Below are positions 51,451 through 60,656 of a stretch of 64,000 nt of DNA, in pieces. The stretch's first letter is position 1. Each line of letters opens with the position of its first letter. The notes under the pieces were generated by a model that had not been told where the DNA came from, did no database searches, and saw nothing but the letters and a program-made list of their open reading frames with translations. Made by a program: the position numbers and the translations under genes. The stretch spans positions 62,001-126,000 of the forward strand of contig JAJEHL010000010.1 in assembly GCA_022823725.1 (NCBI GenBank), written 5' to 3'. Source of the DNA: Candidatus Latescibacterota bacterium. Its GTDB lineage: Bacteria; Latescibacterota; UBA2968.

Positions 51451-52071
51451 TCAATCTTTACGCCCCAGAGACTCTAAGCGCGTCAGCCAGTCGCTAAACC
51501 GAGGGCATTCAGCGCGAATAGCGTCCAAACTTATCTCCATTGCTATAAGAGAACCATAAAGGACCTTTTGGTACTGAGATATAATCTTCACAATTCGTTT
51601 GCTCGGAGCCGTTTCACTATTGTCATTAATATCTTCAGGCGTCGGAAACTTTTCGCGGATACTCAGCAATTCTTCAACAGACTCTTCCGACGCATCAATC
51701 GCATCCGCAAAGGCATCCACATTTGAGAATAACAGCCCCTCGAACTCATATTGTTGGACATAGGGAATAACACGCGACTGGTCCCAAGATCGATTTATCT
51801 TTCTCGCAACTCTTTCGAGTATGCGCTGTTCTAACTGTTCAGGAGTTGCAGTATTTTTGTCACGAAACCCGTAAAAATCAACCAACGAAGTTACGCGGTT
51901 GAAGCTCCAAATCAGCCTTGCTATATCCGAGGCCAACCGCTCTACCGTTACGTTGCCATTGAGTAATATAGGCTGTGGTTCCACGCCTTTTGACCGCAGA
52001 TGGTCTGCAAGCACATTCTTTACGAACTCCTCTTCGGTTGGCCCCTCCACTGATATGGCGAGTCGTATCAC
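51451..52071 (-). CDS. DUF4276 family protein, partner of an AAA ATPase
   Basis: The 206-aa product has the TOPRIM/OLD-like pattern LAISVEGPTEEEFVKNVLADHL at residues 4-25 with an acidic Glu in V-E-G-x-T-E. A central region follows with TSLVDFYGFRDK and a C-terminal helical tail (FSDWLTRLESLG). The start is the GTG at 52071, which overlaps the ATPase stop as GTGA and has a GGAGG site 6 bases upstream; the ATG-like frame at 52101 would overlap the ATPase by 33 bases. DUF4276 is commonly found beside ATPases in candidate anti-phage systems. TOPRIM-type nuclease activity is a family-level inference. Confidence 0.75.
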   Translation of the reverse strand: MIRLAISVEGPTEEEFVKNVLADHLRSKGVEPQPILLNGNVTVERLASDIARLIWSFNRVTSLVDFYGFRDKNTATPEQLEQRILERVARKINRSWDQSRVIPYVQQYEFEGLLFSNVDAFADAIDASEESVEELLSIREKFPTPEDINDNSETAPSKRIVKIISQYQKVLYGSLIAMEISLDAIRAECPRFSDWLTRLESLGRKD

Positions 52072-53216
52072 GGACGTCCTCCGAGCAGGTTCTTCTGCCA
52101 AAGCTCACCTGAGGTGAAGTTTTCGTCGAGCCATACGCGATAGGCCTGCTGTGTCAATTTGCGAGGCTTAGTACCTCCATCCTCCATATCCAACACAAAG
52201 ATATCATCAAGATCAAACAAATCAACAAGTAAGGGCGATTGTGTTGCTACAATGATCTGCCTTTTCTTAGACAGGGCCTTTATCATACCTCCAATCAAGG
52301 CGATGGCTGCCGGATGCAGGCCCAGTTCTGGCTCATCTAACAGAAGAACATCGGGCAACATCTCCACTGGAAGATTGAGGAGTGTCACCAGGGCGAAGAA
52401 CCGCAGTGAGCCATCAGATGTGAGATGTGCGCCAAAGGTCTTGTCCATCCCCCTGGCCTTCCAGCGCAACAACACTTTTCCATAGCTCTCCTCAATCACA
52501 AAACGATCAAAGCCAGGCAGGATCCGACCTATGTGCTTACAGATCAGCTCAAAGCGCTTGATGTCTTCCCGCTCCAATCGGTGCAGCACGGCCGCCAAGT
52601 TGCCACCATGGCTGAGGAGATGATTGTTGTCCTCCACATCCCATCTCTTTTTGAAGTTCGAGGCATCGGAAGTATCGTGAAACTGATATACCGAGCAGTT
52701 TCGCAGCAGATTGACGATGAACTGGGTGGTAAAGCGATAGTTCGCCAGAGGCGCGTGGGGTGGTATATCATCGACTATCTTGGCCTCCGTGTGACCGCTT
52801 CCGAGATATTGCCAGTTTTCGTCCGTGGGGCCGCGAAAAGCCTCTTCCGCGAATATAAGACGGTCAGGCTGAGCATAAGCGAGTGAGATATGATAATCAT
52901 ACTGGGCTTCAGTGGGTTGCATGGTTACCGTATCGATAGCTGTTGTTCGCATAGTTACTGTGGCACTCAGTTGCGGGCTACGCTTGCTACCGCCAAACAA
53001 CTGATCATCGGCTCCGCCTTGCATTGCGACGAATTCACCGAGCCTGCGAGGTCCAAGCATCCAGTTCAGCATTTGAAAAAAGCGAATAAAATTGGACTTG
53101 CCCGACCCATTGGCACCAATTAAGACCGCCGCTTTGGGAATCTCCGAAAGCTCGACATCAGCTAATGACCGGAACCCCTGAATACGGACCTGATCTATGA
53201 AGGTTGTTTTATTCAT
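52068..53216 (-). CDS. AAA_21-type ATPase, partner of DUF4276
   Basis: The 382-aa protein has the ABC/SMC-like ATPase layout: Walker A GANGSGKSN at residues 34-42, after VRIQGFRSLADVELS, a signature-like LTSDGSLRFFALVTLLN, Walker B LLLDEPELGLHPAAI near residue 287 and the H-loop region QIIVATQSPLLVDLF. This AAA_15/AAA_21-type ATPase is typical of OLD, RloA and related defence proteins. The DUF4276 gene follows with a GTGA overlap, so the pair is translationally coupled. An AGGG-like site precedes the ATG. Together they form a two-gene system similar in layout to PARIS or other ATPase-TOPRIM pairs; identity with a named system is not shown. Confidence 0.82.
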   Translation of the reverse strand: MNKTTFIDQVRIQGFRSLADVELSEIPKAAVLIGANGSGKSNFIRFFQMLNWMLGPRRLGEFVAMQGGADDQLFGGSKRSPQLSATVTMRTTAIDTVTMQPTEAQYDYHISLAYAQPDRLIFAEEAFRGPTDENWQYLGSGHTEAKIVDDIPPHAPLANYRFTTQFIVNLLRNCSVYQFHDTSDASNFKKRWDVEDNNHLLSHGGNLAAVLHRLEREDIKRFELICKHIGRILPGFDRFVIEESYGKVLLRWKARGMDKTFGAHLTSDGSLRFFALVTLLNLPVEMLPDVLLLDEPELGLHPAAIALIGGMIKALSKKRQIIVATQSPLLVDLFDLDDIFVLDMEDGGTKPRKLTQQAYRVWLDENFTSGELWQKNLLGGRP

Positions 53217-53282
53217 CGCATATTCTCCCTATGCGGTAGCCTGCATATCGGTCAATGAGAAATCCCATTGCTCATCACTTTA

Positions 53283-53579
53283 TCAAATCGTCGGCTGTAG
53301 ATCATAACGTTTGGCCTTAATTTGGTCTTCTCTCTTACGCGCTTGCACCAGATTATAAGCGGTCTGACGGCGTAGCCAGAACTCGGCGTTGGACCATCCG
53401 GCCTTCTCCAACCGAATAGCCATCTCCGGTGAAATATCCGCCTGACCATTCAGTACACGTGAAAGCGTATGACGGGCTACACCCAACACCTTCGCCGCTT
53501 CGGTAATATTCAGATCGAGAGGTTCTAAACAGTTCTTTTCAATGCTGAGGCCGGGATGTGGTGGATTCTTCATAGCCAT
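53283..53579 (-). CDS. higA: HigA family antitoxin, without HigB
   Basis: The 98-aa helix-turn-helix protein has the HigA layout: [20 protein letters not shown] at residues 5-24, the helix-turn-helix [22 protein letters not shown] and [29 protein letters not shown]. In intact systems the HigB toxin gene lies directly before higA on the same strand, but that space (53580-53904) holds only an antitoxin remnant. It therefore seems to be an orphan antitoxin or a free regulator. The start may be ATG 53579 or 53573. Confidence 0.85.
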   Translation of the reverse strand: MAMKNPPHPGLSIEKNCLEPLDLNITEAAKVLGVARHTLSRVLNGQADISPEMAIRLEKAGWSNAEFWLRRQTAYNLVQARKREDQIKAKRYDLQPTI

Positions 53580-53612
53580 CGGTATCTCTGATCGCCCTTC
53601 AATGGATATTCA

Positions 53613-53860
53613 CTATTGGTTCAAGCTTTTCTGGATGGTTCCCAGGTCCCGGTTGAGATCTTCAAGATCGTATTGGGTCGGCACTTTTCTGGCACGGGCA
53701 TAGTCCATCATCTCCCACAAGGAAACACCAGCATCGCGAGCAGCGCGTGCAAGTGTGAGCTTTCCATCCCCGTATAGACGGGCGTAGTGCTCCAGCTTCC
53801 ATTGCTGGATCGCTTTTGACAGCAGGGGAGCCGGATACTTACCATCCGTTCCTTTTTCAT
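53613..53860 (-). pseudogene. UPF0175-type antitoxin pseudogene with internal deletion and frameshift
   Basis: The ATG at 53860 starts KKERMVSIRLP, the ribbon-helix-helix-like N-terminus of such antitoxins, but that frame soon goes out of register. Another frame, ending at TAG 53613, encodes LLSKAIQQWKLEHYARLYGD, LTLARAARDAGVSLWEMMDY and YDLEDLNRDLGTI, the conserved C-terminal two-thirds of UPF0175 proteins. The C-terminal frame has no start codon. The missing middle and the frame change indicate an internal deletion. With orphan HigA beside it, this is an antitoxin graveyard next to a probable defence system. Confidence 0.65.
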
Positions 53861-53904
53861 TACTTCACCTCATAACAAGAAGATAGGAGATTCTATAAGT
53901 CAAG

Positions 53905-54945
53905 TTACAACTCTCCGAATCTCTCTCGCAGATTGATGACCTCGCCACTTTTCGCCGACTCGTATCCCGCCTGCACAATGGCAAGGCTCTTCCGCTCGCT
54001 CCGTCCCGACGTCGGGCCTTCGGTTCCTTTCAGCACATAGTCCGCGAAGTCCTCAATTTCTTCCGCAAATGCCGAGAGAGCACTTTCGGGATAGGCAATT
54101 GCCTCCCGCTGATCGTCATTTGCCTCACACCATACTTCACACGACGCCTGAGTCGCCTGCAACAGCCCTTTATCTCCGCAAATCACATAGCCACCCGGCG
54201 GATTTGGAAACTTCACCTCGCAACTTTGCAACACTGTCGTCTGAAATCCCGTTTCCATCGTCAGAAGCCCCGTCATAGTCCCCTCGACATCATCCCGCTG
54301 GAAGCCGCGAGCGTGATGCTCTTTCATATAGACGGAAGTGACCTCTCCAAAAACGTATCGGAGCATCGCCATCGTGTGAATACCATGAAGCATCCATGTG
54401 CCCGTTCCACCTTGCTGTGGATTGGAAAGCCACTCGCGCCGTCCCGGATAGGCGTAGGTAGGCCGCGCCCGAAATCCCGACGATACCGACGCCGACACCA
54501 CTTCCCCGATATAAAGTCCCGTATCCACCACATGTTTCAAAAAACGCGCCATGGGATGGTAGGACAGGCTCTCTGCGACATAGAGACGCACACCCGCGCG
54601 ATCAGCCGCATTGATCATCCGGGTCGCATTCTCCACCGTCAGCGCCATCGGCTTTTCCACCAGCACATGCTTGCCTGCATCGGCAGCCGCGATTGCCTCT
54701 GGACAATGGTTGGGATGAGGCGTACAGAGCGAAACCGCATCGATCTCGGGATCCAGCAGCGCATCGTCGAGATCGGTGTACGTCTTCTCAATCCCAAATG
54801 TCTCCGCCACGGCTTTCAGATGATCCGAATCCCGATCCACCAGACACGTCACTTCAACCTTCCGCCCAAGCTCTCGTGCGCCCTCCACATGATGGCTCCC
54901 CGCCCATCCAACGCCCACGACAGCCATTCGAACAATATCGCTCAT
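53905..54945 (-). CDS. Gfo/Idh/MocA family oxidoreductase
   Basis: The 346-aa protein opens with RMAVVGVGWAGSHHVEGA (Rossmann GxGxxG), has the SLCTPHPNHCPEAIAAADAGKHVLVEKP block near residue 72, with the catalytic EKP Lys, and a C-terminal domain (GIHTMAMLRYVFGEVTSVYM). It oxidises or reduces a sugar or cyclitol with NAD(P). The start overlaps the MBL gene stop (ATGA at 54942-54945), so it is translationally coupled. It is the last gene of the nine-gene minus-strand run. The gene is the last before the antitoxin remnant. The exact substrate is unknown. Confidence 0.88.
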   Translation of the reverse strand: MSDIVRMAVVGVGWAGSHHVEGARELGRKVEVTCLVDRDSDHLKAVAETFGIEKTYTDLDDALLDPEIDAVSLCTPHPNHCPEAIAAADAGKHVLVEKPMALTVENATRMINAADRAGVRLYVAESLSYHPMARFLKHVVDTGLYIGEVVSASVSSGFRARPTYAYPGRREWLSNPQQGGTGTWMLHGIHTMAMLRYVFGEVTSVYMKEHHARGFQRDDVEGTMTGLLTMETGFQTTVLQSCEVKFPNPPGGYVICGDKGLLQATQASCEVWCEANDDQREAIAYPESALSAFAEEIEDFADYVLKGTEGPTSGRSERKSLAIVQAGYESAKSGEVINLRERFGEL

Positions 54946-55796
54946 CCTATCGAACTCCTATTGTCTCCCCGATCACTTTCTTCCTCCACAATCTTGGCAA
55001 CCGTATTCAGATGTCGCTGTGGCATTCCATTCCGGTCTCTGGGCAGCCGATCCCCGATAAACTCGTCGAATCCAATCTGTTCCGCGACCTTCTCTGCCGG
55101 AATTCCCTCGCTCAACACCTCCCGAACCGCCTCCCGAACACCCGCCAGATAGCTGGCCTCCCATTGAATCCAGTCCTTCACCCGATCCGCGCCGAAGAGG
55201 ACATCGCCATGACCGGGAACCAGAATATCGATATCAAGCGTCATAAGTTTGTAAAGAGAACGTTCCAGCACCTCGCTATTCCCCGCCCCAATCGCGGCCA
55301 CAATACCAGTCACCACCGAATCGCCTGCAAACAAAAGCCGATGTTCCTCTATGTAAATACTCACGCCATCCGGGCTGTGTCCCGGCGTCGGAAACATCCA
55401 CGCGTGCAGTCCACCCAAATCTATCCGGAGTTCATCTCGATAGGTAATAGTCGGCTGGATTACCCGGGTCCGCGCCTCGGTCTCATCCACATCCCAGCGC
55501 GCCGCCCACCCCGGTATCTGTTTTTCGATCTCCGCAGGCGTGAGAGCATGTGCGAAAACCTCCCCTTTCGCCAGTGGTCCCGCACCGAGGATATGGTCTC
55601 CGTGACCGTGTGTGAGCGCCAGTCGATCTGGCTCGAATCCCCTCTCACGAATAAAAGAGGCCATGGCAGCCCCTTCATCTTCATAATTACTCCCATCAAT
55701 CGCCAGCGCGGCCCGTTTCCCGATCACAATGCCATTCTTACCATCCACAAAACGGCTATCAACGCTAAAAATTCCCGGAGCGAGTTCATTGAACAT
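54942..55796 (-). CDS. MBL-fold metallohydrolase
   Basis: The 284-aa beta-lactamase-like hydrolase has the metal motif LTHGHGDHILGAG near residue 63 (H-x-H-x-D-H), PTPGHSPDGVSIYIEEH near residue 136 with the third His, a GDSVVTG Asp and PGHGDVLFG near residue 195. This is the glyoxalase II/lactonase-like arrangement. The start is the ATG at 55796 with a GGAGG site 6 bases upstream; a GTG five codons earlier is less likely. Such enzymes open lactones or thioesters and fit with the dehydrogenases of this operon. Confidence 0.88.
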   Translation of the reverse strand: MFNELAPGIFSVDSRFVDGKNGIVIGKRAALAIDGSNYEDEGAAMASFIRERGFEPDRLALTHGHGDHILGAGPLAKGEVFAHALTPAEIEKQIPGWAARWDVDETEARTRVIQPTITYRDELRIDLGGLHAWMFPTPGHSPDGVSIYIEEHRLLFAGDSVVTGIVAAIGAGNSEVLERSLYKLMTLDIDILVPGHGDVLFGADRVKDWIQWEASYLAGVREAVREVLSEGIPAEKVAEQIGFDEFIGDRLPRDRNGMPQRHLNTVAKIVEEESDRGDNRSSIG

Positions 55797-55816
55797 CAAG
55801 GTCCTCCACACGCCGC

Positions 55817-56716
55817 CTACTGCACCCCGAACAGCGCGAAGGAAAAATTCGGTGCGGGATCGACAAGGTCGCTTCTGTCTTTTAGATAACGGCGTTTTTG
55901 TTCCTTAGACGGAATGGTCTCTATCTCCAAAAAGCCAATTTGCGACATCTCGTCATTCAATTCCTCGGGTGTAAATACGGACAACATCGGCTCCCCGCGG
56001 CGAGCCACAAATCGGTCCAACCTATCGGCGAAGGGCAAGCTCTCTTCGGGAATAAGATGCCTGGCGAGCTTATAATCGAAAACAATGCAACTACCCGACG
56101 CGGCGACATCTGCAACGCGACCAAAAGTCTCCCGTATCGCATCCTTTGTGAGGTAATAAGTCGTCCCCAACCATGAAAAAAAGGCGGGCTTCTGTGTATC
56201 GAAACCAGCCCGGATAAGTGCCTCGTTCAGTTGATCGGTCTCAAAATCAATGGGAACAAATACCAGATTGGACGGAACATCGCCGATGACCGCACGCACC
56301 TGCTTCTCCTTCGTCGCCTGGGTCGCGGGGTGATCCAACTCAAATATCCGCACGCTATCTGCGAGTTCCTTGTGGCGCATAGAAAACGTATCGAGACCCG
56401 CACCGAGAATCACATATTGTCCGACACCCTCCGATATCGCCTCCATGAGACGGTCTTCGGCATATCTGGCCCGCAGGAGCACCTCGGTGTGTACGGGACG
56501 GAACAAATGGAACACCTTGTGAACAACGAACCAGCCAAGCAGCCTGTTCTTAGCGATCACACGCCAGATAAACGGCACCATGTCAACCGCATGATCATCG
56601 GCAAAAACCGGGGATTTGCTCTGCTGTTGATGATAGGCACGTACACTTGCAGCGAGTGCCGCCGTCTTGCTCGTCCTGTGCTTGTGCGCGGATATTCCAG
56701 ATTGGAGTGAAGACAT
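55817..56716 (-). CDS. Class I SAM-dependent methyltransferase, LCM family
   Basis: The 299-aa protein is of the leucine carboxyl methyltransferase-like group (TIGR00027): TEVLLRARYAEDRLMEAISEG near residue 82, the SAM motif I YVILGAGLDTFSMR near residue 102, VRIFELDHPATQATKE near residue 120 (motif II with acidic D) and FSWLGTTYYLTKDAI near residue 183. Members make methyl esters or O-methyl groups in polyketide-like or other metabolites. The position between an alcohol dehydrogenase and an MBL hydrolase suggests it changes an operon intermediate. The ribosome site is not strong. The substrate is unknown. Confidence 0.85.
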   Translation of the reverse strand: MSSLQSGISAHKHRTSKTAALAASVRAYHQQQSKSPVFADDHAVDMVPFIWRVIAKNRLLGWFVVHKVFHLFRPVHTEVLLRARYAEDRLMEAISEGVGQYVILGAGLDTFSMRHKELADSVRIFELDHPATQATKEKQVRAVIGDVPSNLVFVPIDFETDQLNEALIRAGFDTQKPAFFSWLGTTYYLTKDAIRETFGRVADVAASGSCIVFDYKLARHLIPEESLPFADRLDRFVARRGEPMLSVFTPEELNDEMSQIGFLEIETIPSKEQKRRYLKDRSDLVDPAPNFSFALFGVQ

Positions 56717-56723
56717 ACTAATC

Positions 56724-57689
56724 CTACCAGACCATCACCACAGCCATTGCCTCATCAAGGCGCGAGTACAACAAATCAAATGCCTCTGCGGCATCCTCAC
56801 AGTCAAAACGATGCGTCACCATCGCCTCCGTTTGAATTTTATCTTCCATCAACAATTGGATCGCCGTATCCGACCCCTGTGGACGGTACGCGCTGTCCAA
56901 ATACCCTCCAATCAGGCGTTTACCCTGAATTTTTGACGAATCCAGAGGCAAAGGTTCACCCTCATACAATCCCACGACCTGCAACAATCCACCCCGTCGC
57001 ACCATATCTTGCGCCTGTGAAAACGCCTGTGCGCCCGCGCGTCCCCCCACAGCTTCAACCACAACATCTGCGCCCCGGCCCTCAGTAAGCTCTTTCACCG
57101 CTGCAATCGGATCGGTCTCGCCCGCATTCACCACAGCACTCGCACCCAACTGTTCGGCCAAATTGCAACGCAGGGACAAGGCATCGACCGCGATCACACG
57201 ACAATTTTGCAAATGTCGCGCAACCTGCATGCAACAACTCCCCACCAGACCTTGCCCTAAAATCACCATGGTATCGTTTGGCCCAGCCCCTGTATCCCGC
57301 ATCCACAGCACCGAACTCGTAGTCAGAGGCCAAAAAGTTGCCGCCTCGGATGTAACAGCATCGGGCAGCGAAACCACCGATGGTTTATGGCGCGAATTGA
57401 CAACCTCAACAGCCACGTACTCGGCGTGCGGTGCCAGGGCCGCTACCCGTTCCCCCATCGAGAAATCATCGACCTGCGCCCCCACCTGCACAATCGTACC
57501 AGCGAGCGAATACCCCATAATCTGGTGATCAATCGCTTCTTCTCGCACATACCGCCGCCATATCTCAGACCCCCTGCTGATCAGCGTGCGTTCTGTTTTG
57601 ATGAGCACCTCTGTCTGCCGAATCTCTGGCAACGGCACATCTTCAATCTCGACATGGTATGCGCCTTCGGGTTTGATCACGCGTTTCAT
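56724..57689 (-). CDS. Zinc-type alcohol dehydrogenase/MDR family oxidoreductase
   Basis: The 321-aa medium-chain dehydrogenase has an N-terminal GroES-like domain (TERTLISRGSEIWRRY region and GYSLAGTIVQVGAQV) and a Rossmann domain with ILGQGLVGSCCMQVARHL near residue 140, the cofactor motif GxGxxG form. VVVEAVGG lies near residue 216. The classical structural zinc cysteines are absent, so it is one of the threonine dehydrogenase/bacteriochlorophyllide-like MDR proteins. It oxidises an alcohol in the operon's pathway (inference). The ATG at 57689 has a GGAGG site. Confidence 0.85.
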   Translation of the reverse strand: MKRVIKPEGAYHVEIEDVPLPEIRQTEVLIKTERTLISRGSEIWRRYVREEAIDHQIMGYSLAGTIVQVGAQVDDFSMGERVAALAPHAEYVAVEVVNSRHKPSVVSLPDAVTSEAATFWPLTTSSVLWMRDTGAGPNDTMVILGQGLVGSCCMQVARHLQNCRVIAVDALSLRCNLAEQLGASAVVNAGETDPIAAVKELTEGRGADVVVEAVGGRAGAQAFSQAQDMVRRGGLLQVVGLYEGEPLPLDSSKIQGKRLIGGYLDSAYRPQGSDTAIQLLMEDKIQTEAMVTHRFDCEDAAEAFDLLYSRLDEAMAVVMVW

Positions 57690-57726
57690 GAAACACCTCC
57701 CGATGGTAGTGGTTTGTAACACGCCC

Positions 57727-59643
57727 TCAGTCCCCAGCCCTCATCACCCAATCATACATCATCCCAGCATGCGCCACAACGCGATCCACATCTTCGCGCA
57801 ACATCAACCGCTCCTCTACCAATTTTTGAGCCGCTTGTGCCACACAGTCCAGATACGCTTTGCGACTGCTATAGCGCTGAGCAATCGACTGTCGCGAATC
57901 CCCCTCGCGCTCATCCTCATCTCGCGAAAATGGCACCCACATCCCTTCGAGACCAACGAGCGCATCGGTCGCGCCGCGTTGTCGATACCGCCATCCCGTA
58001 AACGTACCCAGAGGCGCAACCACCTCTGGCATGCGAATACCCGCGACCTCATTGCCATCTTCATCGACCTGGGGCACGCGCACCCCAAAAGGACGCCCTT
58101 TTTCAGGCGGCTCGCAATCGATAATACCCGCATCCCATCTGTCTCCCCAATTTAATCGCAAAGGTCTCCGCATGCGCCTGGGACTTCGCAAGTTGGGAAT
58201 AGTGGGAAATTTCAAATCGCCCGCATCGACCAGAGAACCATCCGCAATGAGACCATACCTGCTCTCAGGTGGTGCAACGCCCTCGCGCACCCAGCGGTCT
58301 AACGCAACGAGAAGGGCGCGCTCTGCATAGCGAAAATTCACGGGATTTGGAGGCACAGTTTGGCGTGGCTTTTTGGGCACATCACCCGGACCGTGCTTTG
58401 TACTTGCAAAGTGATAGACGCGAGCCGAAGAATGAATCTCGACATCCTCTTGTCCGCGTACATCCGTGTGAACCAAAGACGCGCTACGATTCCAGTATTC
58501 GGTTGAAGTATTCGTATAAAAAATACGAGGTGTCACCCCCGCGGCGTCACAGTGATCCAACAAACCCCCCTTTTCCTGAGTCTCGGGATCTGTTTGCGGT
58601 AAATCCGTAAACGGAAACCACTCCGTGGGATACAACGCATCAAAATGCGCGCTGGCATGCCGCGAAGGCTGTGCAAACCGATGGTTAAACGACCCCCGAG
58701 CGCCGCCTGCAACATTGGCAAAAATCCCATCGAAAACCTTTCGGCCAGCCTCATCTCCATTAAAGCCCTCATACAACATGTGCCGCAAAAAGCGCCCACT
58801 TTGCGACGACCCAAAAGCATAAGCTCGCTCAATCGCATTGCCCAGTGGATTGCCATCCTCTTCGTACTTCAAAAATGATACAAAATCCCGGGTTGCGGCA
58901 AAACCAGTCCCCATCACAGTTGGATTTTTGCCCGTATAAACCAGATTGTAAATGCGCCCCGGTTCAAATCCCTGTGGAAATCGGATCGCGGCACGCCCAT
59001 CTTCCAGCCGATCAAACGCCCATTGATCGCGCCCAATTTCCTCGGCTTCATCATACGGATAAGCCCGCACAGTGAGCACCGCATCGCCATCTTTCACAGG
59101 TTCATAGGGATCGTGATAGCGACTCCCCAGAGAATGCAAATCCGTCTCTGCATCAACGACAATCTCACACGACACGAGACCAGTAACATCGACCACGGGC
59201 GCGTCCAATGTCATCAAATTAGTCGCGCCTTCTGCTTCAGACGGCACATCGGCCTGCCAACCACACGCGGCAATCGTATAACCCTGCCGCATCAAAAAGC
59301 CATCGCCAAAATGTGCGGCAGTCTCGGGCATATTCGCTCCCGATGCCAGATTAAACATGGGCAAAATATTTTTGCGCCCGCGATTGACCACATTGCAAAA
59401 CACCGTGCCATTACCCCGCGCGACATCAACTGGCTTGAGCAAATGCACATCGGCTCGAAAAATCACCCGCCCGCTCTCGTCAATGGGCGCGAGGTTTAAA
59501 TCGACAATCGCCTCGTTTTGCTTGTGGTTGGGATCAAGTGCGAACCGCGCGCTGCCACACAGCGCTTCATAAGCTCCCACATTGCCGTATAGCTTGCCAT
59601 CGAGCACACTTTTCCGAGACGTAATTTCCAATTGCGTGAGCAT
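57727..59643 (-). CDS. Alpha/beta hydrolase domain protein (Abhydrolase_10-type)
   Basis: The 638-aa protein is of the large alpha/beta hydrolase domain family seen in such genomes: FGSSQSGRFLRHMLYEGFN near residue 274, with the nucleophile Ser in GSSQSG, preceded by the beta-propeller-like N-terminal half (GNGTVFCNVVNRGRKN, MRQGYTIAACGWQAD). The C-terminal PLGTFTGWRYRQRGAT belongs to the family. The catalytic Asp and His are not pinpointed. The function is an esterase or lactone hydrolase by fold. No signal peptide. It lies 54 bases downstream of the PHP gene. The gene is intact. Confidence 0.8.
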   Translation of the reverse strand: MLTQLEITSRKSVLDGKLYGNVGAYEALCGSARFALDPNHKQNEAIVDLNLAPIDESGRVIFRADVHLLKPVDVARGNGTVFCNVVNRGRKNILPMFNLASGANMPETAAHFGDGFLMRQGYTIAACGWQADVPSEAEGATNLMTLDAPVVDVTGLVSCEIVVDAETDLHSLGSRYHDPYEPVKDGDAVLTVRAYPYDEAEEIGRDQWAFDRLEDGRAAIRFPQGFEPGRIYNLVYTGKNPTVMGTGFAATRDFVSFLKYEEDGNPLGNAIERAYAFGSSQSGRFLRHMLYEGFNGDEAGRKVFDGIFANVAGGARGSFNHRFAQPSRHASAHFDALYPTEWFPFTDLPQTDPETQEKGGLLDHCDAAGVTPRIFYTNTSTEYWNRSASLVHTDVRGQEDVEIHSSARVYHFASTKHGPGDVPKKPRQTVPPNPVNFRYAERALLVALDRWVREGVAPPESRYGLIADGSLVDAGDLKFPTIPNLRSPRRMRRPLRLNWGDRWDAGIIDCEPPEKGRPFGVRVPQVDEDGNEVAGIRMPEVVAPLGTFTGWRYRQRGATDALVGLEGMWVPFSRDEDEREGDSRQSIAQRYSSRKAYLDCVAQAAQKLVEERLMLREDVDRVVAHAGMMYDWVMRAGD

Positions 59644-59697
59644 TAACCCGCTCCAATTCTCAAATATTCTCTACCAGTTCCGATACATCCCCACGAT

Positions 59698-60633
59698 CTA
59701 AAACGAGGTGAGATCAAAGGGATTGGACCACGCCTTGTCGCCATTTGGCGCAATAATCTCAAAACGCACGTGTTTTGATCCGGGGCGTAGTTTAAATGTC
59801 GCGGTCTCAAACAGCTTACCGCCCTCATAGTATTCGGTACCCCTCGAATCTAACACCGCGGCAATGCGCTGTGCGGGTGAACATTTTATCGTGGCCTCAA
59901 CCGTGCGACCTTCCCCACTATGCAACTGAATATCAAAAATTTGTGGACCCGTTGACGAATAACCCGCGCCAGATTCCAGTGCTTCGACAATGGCTTTGGG
60001 AGACCGTTCCTTCACGCGCACCATAGTCCAGCCCTGATACGTATCGCGATCTTCTGATTCAGCCGCGTGGGAATCGTCATTGCCCAGTGCCGGGAGCAAT
60101 TGCCCCGACAAATCCATCCAATCGTCCCAATGGACGGAAGACTCACCGCGTCCGGCGCACCGACATGTCGTATTAAAAACTTCTACTCCCGCCAAACCCG
60201 TCAGCGGCATTGTATCGCGCAAAATATTGATCCCACTCCAGTGCGGATGTGCAAGCCAGATCGAGCCACCCTGTTTTTTTACTTCATCAATCACATGTTG
60301 CGGGGGCATCGCCCGCGCATCCATATCCTCTAAAATATTGAGTGCCACAAAATGATGGCGGTCACCGCCAAAGGGATTATCGGGATGCAATTCAGCACCC
60401 TGAATAAGTGTAAAATTTTCAGGACAGGTCAGCGTTTCGACAAATGTGATATTGTTGTGATCGGACACACACAAATAATCGTAACCATGATTGACATACC
60501 CATCCACGCGTTCTTGCGGCGAGACCCGCCCATCCGAATTTGTCGAATGGCTGTGCAAATTGCCCTTCAGCCACATATAACCATCGTCATCAGATAAAAC
60601 AAACGGATTTACCAACCCATTTTCCTCGGACAT
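59698..60633 (-). CDS. CehA/McbA family PHP metallohydrolase
   Basis: The 311-aa protein has the PHP metal motifs: KGNLHSHSTNSDGRVSP near residue 23 (H-x-H), YDYLCVSDHNNITF near residue 54 with SDHN, GAELHPD near 77, and QGGSIWLAHPHWSG near residue 120. CehA/McbA are carbaryl-type ester hydrolases and act on aryl carbamates or similar esters. The ATG at 60633 has an AAAGGAG site. The exact ester is unknown. It is a PHP hydrolase with a C-terminal beta domain, RPGSKHVRFEII. Confidence 0.85.
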   Translation of the reverse strand: MSEENGLVNPFVLSDDDGYMWLKGNLHSHSTNSDGRVSPQERVDGYVNHGYDYLCVSDHNNITFVETLTCPENFTLIQGAELHPDNPFGGDRHHFVALNILEDMDARAMPPQHVIDEVKKQGGSIWLAHPHWSGINILRDTMPLTGLAGVEVFNTTCRCAGRGESSVHWDDWMDLSGQLLPALGNDDSHAAESEDRDTYQGWTMVRVKERSPKAIVEALESGAGYSSTGPQIFDIQLHSGEGRTVEATIKCSPAQRIAAVLDSRGTEYYEGGKLFETATFKLRPGSKHVRFEIIAPNGDKAWSNPFDLTSF

Positions 60634-60656
60634 ATCAAACTCCTTTGTGTTATTTT

